NCBI GenBank assembly: GCA_019931245.1
Contig: JAINDL010000043.1
Coordinates: 1 to 38,101 of the forward strand
From: Bryobacteraceae bacterium CoA2 C42
GTDB lineage: Bacteria; Acidobacteriota; Terriglobia; Bryobacterales; Bryobacteraceae
Length of the DNA: 38,101 nt
Direction of reading: 5' to 3'
Made by a program: the position numbers and the translations under genes. Under the pieces are notes generated by a model. The model made no database searches. It was not told the DNA's origin and saw only the letters and a list, made by a program, of their open reading frames with translations. Shown here one piece after another: positions 8,517 to 16,151 of the stretch (position 1 is its first letter; each line of letters starts with the position of its first letter).

Positions 8517-9472
8517 GCGAGCAGCGAGGTACCCATTGTCCGGCCTGCGGGCACGGCGACTACAAGTCGCTGTTCCATGGAACAGACCGGCTCTACGCCA
8601 CGACGACGCGGAGTTTCACCATCGTCGAGTGTACCCAATGCCGCCTGCTCCGGCTTTTTCCGCAGCCGGATCCGGCCGAACTGGGCCGCTACTACCCGGC
8701 CAACTACTGGTTCAACCCGGTGGCAAACCCGGCGGCGTCTCCGGAAGAGCGCTACCGCCGGTTTGTGCTCAACGACCATGTGCGTTTTGTCGAGCGGGCG
8801 ATTGAGGCGGCCGGAGAGCGCGGGCCGGTTCTGGACGTGGGCTGCGGCGGGGGGCTGTTTCTGCGCCTGCTGCGGGAGCGGGGACACCGGGTGGTGGGAC
8901 TGGACTTTTCGATCGATGCGGCGCGGGTGGCCTGGGAGCAGAACCGGGTACCGGCGCTGTGCGCGACGCTATCGCGCGCCCCGCTGGCTCCGCGCACGTT
9001 TTCGACGATCACGATGTTTCACGTCCTCGAGCATCTGTATGATCCGATTGGCTACTGCGATGCGGCGCGGGAGTTGCTGCGCGACGACGGGCGCCTGGTG
9101 ATTCAGGTACCCAACGCCGCCTGCTGGCAGTTCCTGCTGTTTGGCGAGCACTGGAACGGCATCGACATTCCCCGCCACCTGATCAACTTCAAAGAGAAAG
9201 ATCTGGTGAACCTGCTCGATGCCTGCGGCTTCGCGGTGGTGCGCCGCAAGCACTTTTCGCTGCGCGACAATCCGGCCGGGCTGGCGACGACGCTCGCCGT
9301 GGGCCTCGACCCGATGGCGCGCCGAATCCGCGAGCCGCACGAAGCGCCGCGGCTGCGGCTGTGGAAGGATGCGGCTTACTTTGGTCTGATGCTCGCGTGT
9401 CTGCTGCCCACGGCGGTGGAGGCCGCCTGCGGGGCGGGGTCAACCATCATGGTGGAAGCCCGCAAGAAATGA
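8513..9472 (+). CDS. Class I SAM-dependent methyltransferase with N-terminal zinc ribbon
   Basis: A 319-residue protein. The N-terminus carries two Cys pairs (CPAC near residue 8 and CTQC near residue 40) that look like a zinc ribbon, as in sugar C-methyltransferase-like proteins. The methyltransferase core has motif I VLDVGCGGGLFL (about residue 105), the acidic motif II GLDFS, and the post-core MFHVLEHLYDP. A hydrophobic segment lies near the C-terminus (FGLMLACLLPTAVEAACG). The substrate is unknown; a glycan or polyprenyl-linked sugar fits its place behind a glycosyltransferase. It overlaps both neighbours by 4 bp, so the block is one translationally coupled operon. Confidence 0.88.
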   Translation: MSEQRGTHCPACGHGDYKSLFHGTDRLYATTTRSFTIVECTQCRLLRLFPQPDPAELGRYYPANYWFNPVANPAASPEERYRRFVLNDHVRFVERAIEAAGERGPVLDVGCGGGLFLRLLRERGHRVVGLDFSIDAARVAWEQNRVPALCATLSRAPLAPRTFSTITMFHVLEHLYDPIGYCDAARELLRDDGRLVIQVPNAACWQFLLFGEHWNGIDIPRHLINFKEKDLVNLLDACGFAVVRRKHFSLRDNPAGLATTLAVGLDPMARRIREPHEAPRLRLWKDAAYFGLMLACLLPTAVEAACGAGSTIMVEARKK

Positions 9473-10155
9473 TAGGCTACATTCTGCACTTTGAGGCGGC
9501 GATTGCGGCCGCCGTGGCCGGCCTGGCGGGGGAACTGGCCCCGGGGAGCCGCGTGCTCGACGCGGGCGCGGGCGAGGGGCAGTACGCGTCCCGTTTCACC
9601 GGCCACCGGTACGTTGGGGTGGACCTGGGGGTGGGCGATGCGCGGTGGGACTATACCGGACTGCACGCTATCGCCGACCTGCGCGCGCTGCCCTTCCCGG
9701 ACGGCGTCTTTGCCGGAGTGTTGAACATCGTGACGCTCGAGCATGTGACCGATCCCCAGGTGGTGGTGCGGGAGATGGCGCGGGTGCTCGCGGTCGGCGG
9801 CCGTCTGCTGCTGATCGTTCCGCACGAGTGGGAGGTGCATCAGCATCCGCACGACTATTTCCGCTACACGCGCTTTGGCTGCCAACTCCTGCTCGAACGG
9901 GCCGGGCTGACGGTGGACTCTATCCGGCCCGTGGGCGGCTACTTCCGGCTGTTGAGCCGGCGGCTGCTATCCGGCTATAAGTTTTTCCCGGCGCCGCTCA
10001 GCTGGCTGTGGCTAGCGGCAGTGGCGGCTCCGGCGCTACTGCTGCCGTGGCTCGACGGACTCGACCGGCGGGCCGACTACACCCTGGGCTACATCTGCCA
10101 CGCGCACAAGGCGCCCCAATCGGGTTACGCTGATGGCTATGCCGAAACGCCGTGA
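9469..10155 (+). CDS. Class I SAM-dependent methyltransferase
   Basis: A 228-residue methyltransferase (Methyltransf_11-like). Motif I is VLDAGAGEGQYAS (about residue 27). YVGVDLGVGDARW gives motif II, and the VLNIVTLEHVTDP and RVLAVGGRLLLIVPHEWE stretches complete the core. Near the C-terminus there is a hydrophobic stretch (WLWLAAVAAPALLLPWL), so membrane association is possible. The ATG at 9469 overlaps the previous stop as ATGA; a longer upstream opening in the same frame is discarded. It probably acts with the preceding glycosyltransferase and methyltransferase on a surface glycan or lipid-linked precursor; this is inferred from context. Confidence 0.87.
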   Translation: MIGYILHFEAAIAAAVAGLAGELAPGSRVLDAGAGEGQYASRFTGHRYVGVDLGVGDARWDYTGLHAIADLRALPFPDGVFAGVLNIVTLEHVTDPQVVVREMARVLAVGGRLLLIVPHEWEVHQHPHDYFRYTRFGCQLLLERAGLTVDSIRPVGGYFRLLSRRLLSGYKFFPAPLSWLWLAAVAAPALLLPWLDGLDRRADYTLGYICHAHKAPQSGYADGYAETP

Positions 10156-10543
10156 TCTGATTGCTCTTGCCGCCCCGCTGGCGCTGTTTGCTGCCAAGCC
10201 CGGGGGGCTGCCCAATGTGACGCTCAACGCCAAGGACGTCAAGGTGCAAAAGAACCCCTTTGGCGAACTGCGCATTTACTTCGACGGCCCCACCGACCAA
10301 CTGCGGGCCATGACCGCCGGCAGCCTGCGGCTGAACGCCGGGGCGACGCCCCATCCGCCGCACACGCACCCGGAGGAAGAGTTCATGGTGGTAACCGAAG
10401 GCACTGGCGAGATGTTTTGCGATGGGAAGACCGTGGTAGTCGGGCCGGGGTCAATGATGTACTGCGCCGCCAATGTGTCGCACGGGATTGTGAATACAGG
10501 GAAGAAACCGCTGTTATTCTACTTTTATAAGTGGAAAGTTTAA
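10133..10543 (+). CDS. Secreted cupin-domain protein
   Basis: A 136-residue single-domain cupin. The N-terminus (PKRRDLIALAAPLALFAA) resembles a short TAT or Sec signal. The metal-site motif is HTHPEEEFMVVTEG, followed by the second cupin motif around PGSMMYCAANVSHGIVNTG. Such small cupins bind a metal and may act as isomerases, dioxygenases or sensors; nothing here settles which. The gene overlaps the 3' end of the methyltransferase by 23 bp. A second ATG six bases downstream (10139) is an equally good start. It is the last gene of the operon beginning at 7482. Confidence 0.82.
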   Translation: MAMPKRRDLIALAAPLALFAAKPGGLPNVTLNAKDVKVQKNPFGELRIYFDGPTDQLRAMTAGSLRLNAGATPHPPHTHPEEEFMVVTEGTGEMFCDGKTVVVGPGSMMYCAANVSHGIVNTGKKPLLFYFYKWKV

Positions 10544-10575
10544 TGCGGCTTTAACCATTCTTTGCAGACTTTTGG

Positions 10576-10604
10576 TTGTTTCCGGGTGTCTCAGGCTCTA
10601 GAGT
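10576..10604 (+). promoter_or_regulatory. Predicted housekeeping-type promoter of the ECF sigma gene
   Basis: TTGTTT at 10576-10581 and TAGAGT at 10599-10604 are separated by exactly 17 bp. The predicted +1 is 10611, one base before the ATG of the sigma gene, giving an essentially leaderless transcript. This is the only promoter in the window with a recognisable -35 at ideal spacing. Confidence 0.5.
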
Positions 10605-10611
10605 AGTTCGA

Positions 10612-11229
10612 ATGGAAGCAACTGACGCCGAGTTGATGTGTCGCTTTCAGCGGGGTGACCTGGTAGCCTACGAAGATCTCGTCGGCCGCTACACGATCCG
10701 CCTGCACCGGTTTCTGCAGCGGCTCGTGTTGAATGCCGCCGTGGCCGAGGAGTTAACGCAAGATACCTTCCTCCGCGTGTTTCTCGCCCGGGAGCGCTAT
10801 CAGGCATCCGCCACGTTTTCCACCTGGATCTACCGGATTGCCACCAACCTCGCCCTGAACTGGCTGCGCGACTCGCGCCACGTCCGGCAGGCGGCGAGCC
10901 TCGAAGCCCTGACGATATTCGGAACGCGAATGCAGATTCCCTGCCCGGTGCGAACGGCGGAGCAAGACCTGCTGGAGTTGGCCGAACGGGATCGGATCCG
11001 GCTGGCGATCACCGCGCTGCCCGAACGGCAGCGCCTCGCCGTGATCCTGCACAAGTACGAAGGCATGGACTACGAGAACATCGCGCGCACCCTGGGCTGT
11101 TCGGTGCCGGCGCTCAAGAGCCTGCTATGCCGGGCCTATGCGGTGCTGCGGGGCCGCCTGAGCGCGGCCCCGCAGCCGCAGAATCAGAACTCGTTGCCCT
11201 TGTACATGGCGGCCACGTACTGCTCGTAG
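10612..11229 (+). CDS. ECF-type RNA polymerase sigma factor
   Basis: A 205-residue sigma-70 family ECF factor. Region 2 spans about residues 10-80: DLVAYEDLVGRY, then ELTQDTFLRVF and the -10 recognition part FSTWIYRIATNLALNWLRD. Region 4 lies at about 125-180 and shows ITALPERQRLAVILHKYEGMDY followed by the helix-turn-helix IARTLGCSVPALKSLLCRA. The start at ATG 10612 is chosen over an upstream in-frame TTG (10576), because that TTG falls inside the predicted -35 box and residues before the ATG do not fit the family. No anti-sigma gene is adjacent. The last 46 bp run into the 3' end of convergent msrP, so the tail after region 4 may be accidental. Confidence 0.9.
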   Translation: MEATDAELMCRFQRGDLVAYEDLVGRYTIRLHRFLQRLVLNAAVAEELTQDTFLRVFLARERYQASATFSTWIYRIATNLALNWLRDSRHVRQAASLEALTIFGTRMQIPCPVRTAEQDLLELAERDRIRLAITALPERQRLAVILHKYEGMDYENIARTLGCSVPALKSLLCRAYAVLRGRLSAAPQPQNQNSLPLYMAATYCS

Positions 11230-12089
11230 CCGTTATAGAGCAGCGTGGGTTTGCGCTGCATGGACGGAATCAACTGCTCGACGGCCTGCGACCAGCGGGG
11301 ATGGGGCTTCTTGGGATCGATGTTTGAGTAGAAGCCATACTCCTGGGCGTTGAGTTTATTCCAGAATGTCGGGGGCTCGGAGGCGGTGAACTCAATCTTC
11401 ACGATGGACTTGATGGACTTATAGCCATACTTCCAGGGGACGACGAGACGCACCGGGGCGCCGTTCTGTTTGGGGAGCGGTTTGCCGTACATGCCGGTGG
11501 TGAGCAGGGTGAGTTCGTTCATGGCCTCGTCCATGCGGAGGCCTTCAAAGTACGGCCAGGGATAGGGGGCCTGCTTCATGCCCGGCATCTGGTTGGGGCG
11601 GTTGACGGTGACGAAGCGGAGGTATTTGGCGGAGGATTTGGGTTCGACGAGTTTGATGAGTTCACTGAGCGGGAAGCCGGACCAGGGGACCGCCATCGCC
11701 CAGCGTTCGACGCAGCGGAAGCGGTAGAGCCGTTCTTCGGTGGGGAATTTTTTGAGGAGGTCGTCGAGATCGAGGGTCTGGGGCTTGTTGATTTGCCCGG
11801 TGATTTCGATCTTCCAGGGCGAGATGACAAACTCGCTGGTGAGCGCGGCCAGACCCTCTTTGGCGTAAGGGTTGAACTCGTAATAGTTGTTATAGCCGGT
11901 GGCGGCCCACTCTTCGGTCACGGGGCGATCGAGCGTATACTTCTCATTCCGCTTGGGCGCCGCAGCCGCGACTCCCGGCAGCGCCAGCAGGCCGGAGGCC
12001 GTCAAAAGCTGGCGGCGATTGTAAAAAGCCGACTCCGGCGTCGCTTCCCGTTCGGGCATCTCCCAACCTTTTCGCATCCGTATCCACAT
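11184..12089 (-). CDS. msrP: Protein-methionine-sulfoxide reductase, catalytic subunit MsrP
   Basis: A 301-residue molybdoenzyme (formerly YedY) that repairs oxidised methionines in periplasmic proteins, normally with the haem membrane partner MsrQ. The molybdenum-ligand cysteine is C126 in YRFRCVERW. GYNNYYEF, PWSGFPLSEL, NGAPVRLVVPWKYGYKSIKSI and HPRWSQA are family signatures. The ATG at 12089 is chosen because MWIR, followed by EATPESAFYNRRQLL, aligns with the typical family N-terminus and keeps the twin-arginine signal (NRRQLL). TACAGT at 12101-12096 predicts +1 exactly at this ATG. An alternative start at 12059 has GGGAG touching the ATG, which is too close to work. No msrQ is adjacent. 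Confidence 0.93.
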   Translation of the reverse strand: MWIRMRKGWEMPEREATPESAFYNRRQLLTASGLLALPGVAAAAPKRNEKYTLDRPVTEEWAATGYNNYYEFNPYAKEGLAALTSEFVISPWKIEITGQINKPQTLDLDDLLKKFPTEERLYRFRCVERWAMAVPWSGFPLSELIKLVEPKSSAKYLRFVTVNRPNQMPGMKQAPYPWPYFEGLRMDEAMNELTLLTTGMYGKPLPKQNGAPVRLVVPWKYGYKSIKSIVKIEFTASEPPTFWNKLNAQEYGFYSNIDPKKPHPRWSQAVEQLIPSMQRKPTLLYNGYEQYVAAMYKGNEF

Positions 12090-12469
12090 GCTTCTACTGT
12101 ACAAATTTTGGAAGCCGGGAGGAGGTGGGATCCGCGCCGGAACAGACGCGGCCGGTGCGCTACGGAGATCGCGCCAGGCTGCGGCTCTCCTGTGCGCGCA
12201 GCCTGGCTCATCGTAAGCAGGCGGGGCGCCGTCTCTGACTTGCCCAAGTCGAGACAGCTCCGCTCTGTTCGCGGTGGGAGCGGCTGCACACAGATTCCGG
12301 CAGAAAGGTCCCTCAACCAATCGCCTCCATCCGGGGCACTCAACCACGCGACTTGCTTACACCCACACTGTCGCACACGGCGCAGGCCGCACCGGCTTCC
12401 CTCGCCTCTTATCTTTTTGATAACAAACAACAAAAAAACTTCAACCCTATGGGAACGGCGGTTTGGGGG
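12090..12469. other. 380-bp intergenic region with strong hairpins
   Basis: No convincing gene lies between ldcA and msrP. A perfect 11-bp inverted repeat (GCCAGGCTGCG, 12173-12183, with 12197-12207) has a 13-nt loop. A second hairpin pairs GTCTC/GAGAC and GACTT/AAGTC (12231-12255) with a GCCC loop and one bulge. A third weaker stem pairs GCTCC and GGAGC (12257-12281). The minus strand at 12401-12390 reads GGGAAGCCGGTG, resembling part of the cobalamin riboswitch core, but the rest of that core is missing. A structured RNA on either strand is possible. The predicted msrP promoter at 12101-12096 would leave this region outside its transcript. Confidence 0.45.
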
Positions 12470-12471
12470 TT
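12432..12471 (-). terminator. Weak candidate terminator after ldcA
   Basis: On the minus strand, AACCC (12471-12467) and GGGTT (12447-12443) form a 5-bp stem with a loop of about 19 nt. GAAG follows, then seven Ts (12438-12432). The T-run is clear but the stem is short. Confidence 0.35.
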
Positions 12472-13489
12472 ACACCGTGGCCGATTCGGTCACCGTTAGA
12501 GTACCCGCGTCGGCGTCCAGGGTGGCCGCCACGCCCATCGGCAAGGTCAATTGATCGGCCGTATGCCCGATCGTTAAGCCGGCCAGCACCGGAATCTTCA
12601 GCTTGCCCAGGATCTCGTCCACCACCTCGCCGAGTGAAAGATTGTTGTCAAAACCGGGTTTGTAATCCTTGGGCGTGCAGCGGGAGCACTCGCCGAAGAC
12701 GATGCCGGCGGCCTGCTCCAGTTTGCCCGCCAGCCGCATCTGCGTCAGCATCCGGTCCATGGCGTAGGGCTCTTCGCCGACGTCCTCGATGAAAAAGATC
12801 CGGCCGCGCGTGTCGACTTCGTACGGGGTGCCCATGGTGGTAGCCAGCAGGGTGAGGCACCCGCCGGTCAACGGGCCGCTCGCCCTGCCGCCGACCACCG
12901 TCCGCAGGGTGTGGTTCGGCCGCAGCGGATTCGCCTCGGCCGGATTGGTCAACGCGCCGAGCGGGCCGCTTTCAAACAGGGCCTTGCGGTAGTGCTTCTG
13001 CGTGTATTCGGTGAAGGCGGACAGCGGCACGGGACCATGAAAGGTCACCAGACCCGTCTTCTGATGGATCGCCAGATGCATGGCGGTGATGTCGCTGTAG
13101 CCGATGAAGATCTTCGGGTGCTTCGCAATCAGGTCGTAGTTGAGCGCGGGCAGAATCTGCGCGCTGCCGTAGCCGCCACGGATGGCGAAGACGGCATCGA
13201 CGCCCGGGTCGGCGAACATCGCGTTGACGTCGGCCGCCCGTTCCTCGATCGTGCCGCCCAGATAGCCGAGCTTCCTTTTGACAAACTGCCCCATTTTGAC
13301 CTTGCAACCGAAGTGCTCGATTGTCCGCACCGCCGTACGCAGTTCATCCGGATCGGAGACGTAGGTGGAAGGCGTCACCAGGCCGATGGTCATGCCGGGT
13401 TGCAGCCGCTTGGGCTTGATCAGCGGCGGAGGAGCGGCGGCGGCGGCGCCCGCGGCCGCGACGGTACCCAGGAAAGATCGGCGTCTCAT
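12470..13489 (-). CDS. ldcA: LD-carboxypeptidase (S66 family), TAT-exported
   Basis: A 339-residue serine peptidase of family S66, which removes the terminal D-alanine from murein tetrapeptides during wall recycling. The predicted triad is Ser in IGYSDITAMH, Glu in FFIEDVGEEPY, and His in LTIGHTADQLTLPMG. IRGGYGSAQILPALNYD is the conserved loop before the nucleophile. Most LdcA proteins are cytoplasmic, but this one starts MRRRSFLGTVAAAGAAAAAPPP, a twin-arginine signal, so it probably acts in the periplasm. ATG 13489 lies 11 bp after the stop of the upstream membrane methyltransferase. TAGACT at 13503-13498 could give it its own nearly leaderless promoter. Confidence 0.9.
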   Translation of the reverse strand: MRRRSFLGTVAAAGAAAAAPPPLIKPKRLQPGMTIGLVTPSTYVSDPDELRTAVRTIEHFGCKVKMGQFVKRKLGYLGGTIEERAADVNAMFADPGVDAVFAIRGGYGSAQILPALNYDLIAKHPKIFIGYSDITAMHLAIHQKTGLVTFHGPVPLSAFTEYTQKHYRKALFESGPLGALTNPAEANPLRPNHTLRTVVGGRASGPLTGGCLTLLATTMGTPYEVDTRGRIFFIEDVGEEPYAMDRMLTQMRLAGKLEQAAGIVFGECSRCTPKDYKPGFDNNLSLGEVVDEILGKLKIPVLAGLTIGHTADQLTLPMGVAATLDADAGTLTVTESATV

Positions 13490-13500
13490 ACCCGTTGAGT

Positions 13501-14004
13501 CTAAAGCAAAGGCCGCACACGCCGCTGATAGGCGCGGTAAACCTCGCCCAACTCCCGCGCAAGTTTCCGCTCTTCGCACTGCATCCCGATCAGCAGATAC
13601 ACCGTCAGCCCGGCCGCCAGCAGCAACCCGCCCTCCGTCATCACCGGCCGCAGCCACAGCAGGCCGAGCACGGCAACGTACAACGGATGACGCGAGAACC
13701 GGTAAAGGAAGGGCTCCCGGAAGACCGGCGGACCGGGTTCCCGCCAGCCCAGCAGTTCGCCCGCGCCGAGCGAGACCGCGGCCCACACGAGCAGGACCCC
13801 GCTGGCCGCCCACAGCGGCCACACCCATGGCGGCGTCCGCCACAACAGATCCGGCAGCGGGCGCCATAGCGTGGCCACCGCCGCCACCGCGGCGTAGGAG
13901 ACCAGCGCATAGGTCCGGCGCCGCAGGCCGCGCCACCGGGCCATGCCGCTGTGCTGGGCCGCAAAGAGCCCCAGCAGCAGCAGATTCCATGCGGCCGCCG
14001 TCAT
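13501..14004 (-). CDS. NnrU/MddA-like integral membrane methyltransferase
   Basis: A 167-residue protein with four or five membrane segments. It resembles the NnrU / isoprenylcysteine-methyltransferase-like superfamily that includes methanethiol S-methyltransferase (MddA). The AAQHSGMARW segment near residue 15 matches the QHSxMAR motif of that group. The SAM-side motif YRFSRHPLYVAVLG and the C-terminal MQCEERKLARELGEVYRAYQ are typical of the ICMT/PEMT fold. The substrate is not established; thiol or phospholipid methylation are both possible. Its start overlaps the glgB stop by 4 bp, so it is translated from the glgB transcript. Confidence 0.75.
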   Translation of the reverse strand: MTAAAWNLLLLGLFAAQHSGMARWRGLRRRTYALVSYAAVAAVATLWRPLPDLLWRTPPWVWPLWAASGVLLVWAAVSLGAGELLGWREPGPPVFREPFLYRFSRHPLYVAVLGLLWLRPVMTEGGLLLAAGLTVYLLIGMQCEERKLARELGEVYRAYQRRVRPLL

Positions 14005-16139
14005 ACGCGTTGAAACACCAGGACGCCGAGCGGCGGCAGTGTCAGCGAAACACTGTAGGGCCGGCCATGCTGCGGAGTCTCTCCGGCCAGCACCCAGCCA
14101 TGGTTTCCCACGTTCGAGCCCCCGAAGAAGTGCGAATCCGAATTGAGCAGTTCGATGTAAGTTCCGGGCTCGGGCACACCGATGCGGTAGCCGCGGCGTT
14201 CGAGCGGGGTGAAGTTACAAACCACGAGCAGCCAGTCCCGCGGATCCTTCGCCTTACGGCTGAAGGCGATCACGGAGGACTCCACGTCCCGGAAATCCAC
14301 CCACTCAAAGCCATCGGCTTGGTGATCCCGCTCATAGAGCGCCGGCAGGCGGCGGTAGAGCGCGTTCAACTCGGCCACATAGTGCTGCAACTGGCGGTGG
14401 AGCGGGTAGTCGAGCAGCGCCCAGTTACAACTGGCGTTCTCGTTCCACTCTTCGTACTGGCCGATCTCCTGCCCCATGAACAGCAGCTTTTTGCCGGGGT
14501 GCGTGTACATGTAACCGAGAAAGGCGCGGACGTTGGCAAACCGCTGCCACTCATCGCCCGGCATCTTGCCGAGCAGCGAGCTTTTGCCGTGCACGACCTC
14601 GTCATGGGAGACCGGCAGCAGAAAGTTCTCGCTGAAGGCGTAGAGGAGCGAAAAAGTGATCAGGTTCTGATTGAACTTGCGGAAGACGGGATCGTGCTCG
14701 AAGTAGCCGAACATGTCGTGCATCCAGCCCATGTTCCACTTCATGGTGAAGCCCAGGCCGCCCGCGTAGACCGGGCGCGAGACGCCGGCAAAGGAGGTGG
14801 ACTCTTCAGCGATGGTGACCGCGCCGGGGATTTTGTGCACCTCGGTGTTACAGCGGCGCAGGAACGCGATCGCCTCCAGGTTCTCTCGGCCGCCGTATTC
14901 GTTGGTGAGCCACTCGCCGGGTTCGCGGCAGTAGTCGAGATAGAGCATCGAGGCCACGGCGTCAACGCGTAACCCGTCGATGTGATAGTGCTCGAGCCAG
15001 AACAGCGCGTTCGAGATGAGAAAGCTGACGACCTCGCTGCGCCCGTAGTTGAAGACGAGCGTCCCCCAGCCTTTGTGTTCGCCTTTGCGCGGGTCGGCGT
15101 GCTCATAGAGCGCCGTGCCGTCAAAGAACGCAAGGCCGTGCGCATCCCGCGGATAGTGGCCCGGCACCCAATCGATCAGGACGCCGAGGCCGGCGGCGTG
15201 ACAGCGGTCGACAAAGTATTTGAAGTCATCGGGCGGGCCGAACCGCGCCGTGGGCGCGTAAAAGCCGGTAACCTGGTAGCCCCAGGAGCCGGAGAAGGGA
15301 TGCTCCATCACCGGGAGTAACTCGATGTGGGTATAGTTCAGCCGTTTGACGTACTCGACCAGGGTGACGGCCATTTCGCGATAGGAGAGCGGGCGGCCGT
15401 CCGGGTGGCGCATCCAGCTTTCGAGGTGGACCTCATAGACCGCCATCGGCTCCTCGAGGGCGTTCCGCCGGGCCCGGGCGTCAAGCCAGGCCTGATCGGT
15501 CCAGTTGTAGCTGCCGGGATCGGCGACGATGGAGGCGGTCCGGGGCGGAACTTCCGTGGCCAGGGCGTACGGATCAGACTTGAGCTGTTCGTAGCCGTTG
15601 TACTTACTCTTGACGAAGTACTTATAGCGGGCGCCGTAAGTCAGCCCGGGGAGAAACAGCTCCCACACCCCGCCATCGCGCATGCGCATCGGGTGGCGGC
15701 GCGTATCCCAGTCGTTCCAGTCGCCGGTGACGCTGACAGTCTGCGCGTTAGGGGCCCAGACGGCAAAGACCACGCCTTCGACGCTGTCCACTTCGAGGCG
15801 ATGCGCACCCAGGGTCTCCCAGGCGCGGTAGAGCGTGCCCTCGCCGTGCAGATGCAGATCGAACTCGCTGAGAACGGGCCAGAAGCGGTAGGGGTCATCC
15901 TGCAAGAGCGTCTCGCCGCCCGGCAAGGTGACGGCCAGCCGGTACGTTCCGGTCCACTCGCCCACCCAGAAGCCGCCCGGGTCGGTCTGCCGCATGGGCA
16001 CGCGCAATTCCCCGCGGACGAGGGTGACGGCAACCGCCTGCGGCAGAAAGGCGCGGACCTCTCCGTCGTGGGGACCCAGAATCCGGAACGGGTCGCCGTG
16101 GTAGCCGCCCAGGATCGCGTCAATCTCTTCGCGGAGCAT
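14001..16139 (-). CDS. glgB: 1,4-alpha-glucan branching enzyme GlgB
   Basis: A 712-residue GH13 branching enzyme, close to the usual 720-730. It makes alpha-1,6 branches in glycogen. An N-terminal region with a CBM48 module (about residues 100-190, VVFAVWAPNAQTVSVTGDWNDWD) precedes the catalytic barrel. Catalytic residues sit in GLRVDAVASMLY (nucleophile Asp), TIAEESTSF (acid/base Glu) and VSHDEVVHGK (third Asp). The protein ends with a beta-sandwich domain. No other glycogen gene is nearby. ATG 16139 is exactly the +1 predicted from CATAAT (16151-16146), and only 9 bp separate it from the divergent deaminase start, so a leaderless transcript is likely. Confidence 0.96.
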   Translation of the reverse strand: MLREEIDAILGGYHGDPFRILGPHDGEVRAFLPQAVAVTLVRGELRVPMRQTDPGGFWVGEWTGTYRLAVTLPGGETLLQDDPYRFWPVLSEFDLHLHGEGTLYRAWETLGAHRLEVDSVEGVVFAVWAPNAQTVSVTGDWNDWDTRRHPMRMRDGGVWELFLPGLTYGARYKYFVKSKYNGYEQLKSDPYALATEVPPRTASIVADPGSYNWTDQAWLDARARRNALEEPMAVYEVHLESWMRHPDGRPLSYREMAVTLVEYVKRLNYTHIELLPVMEHPFSGSWGYQVTGFYAPTARFGPPDDFKYFVDRCHAAGLGVLIDWVPGHYPRDAHGLAFFDGTALYEHADPRKGEHKGWGTLVFNYGRSEVVSFLISNALFWLEHYHIDGLRVDAVASMLYLDYCREPGEWLTNEYGGRENLEAIAFLRRCNTEVHKIPGAVTIAEESTSFAGVSRPVYAGGLGFTMKWNMGWMHDMFGYFEHDPVFRKFNQNLITFSLLYAFSENFLLPVSHDEVVHGKSSLLGKMPGDEWQRFANVRAFLGYMYTHPGKKLLFMGQEIGQYEEWNENASCNWALLDYPLHRQLQHYVAELNALYRRLPALYERDHQADGFEWVDFRDVESSVIAFSRKAKDPRDWLLVVCNFTPLERRGYRIGVPEPGTYIELLNSDSHFFGGSNVGNHGWVLAGETPQHGRPYSVSLTLPPLGVLVFQRV

Positions 16140-16144
16140 GCGAC

Positions 16145-16151
16145 TATTATG
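16145..16151. promoter_or_regulatory. Near-symmetric -10 core, glgB / deaminase
   Basis: TATTATG. Minus strand: CATAAT (16151-16146), +1 at 16139, exactly the glgB ATG. A TTTAGA lies 17 bp upstream (16174-16169). Plus strand: TATTAT (16145-16150), +1 at 16157, next to an in-frame GTG at 16158. The two starts are 18 bp apart. Confidence 0.55.

Noticed and set aside
12090-12347. Coding extension of msrP upstream to 12347
   Set aside because: The frame is open but crosses both hairpins, gives an N-terminus unlike the family and removes the signal from the start.
12390-12401. Cobalamin riboswitch on the minus strand (GGGAAGCCGGTG)
   Set aside because: The following AAUCC segment and the proper AGCCAGGAGACC box are missing, and the spacing is too long. 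Kept only as a point for Rfam testing.
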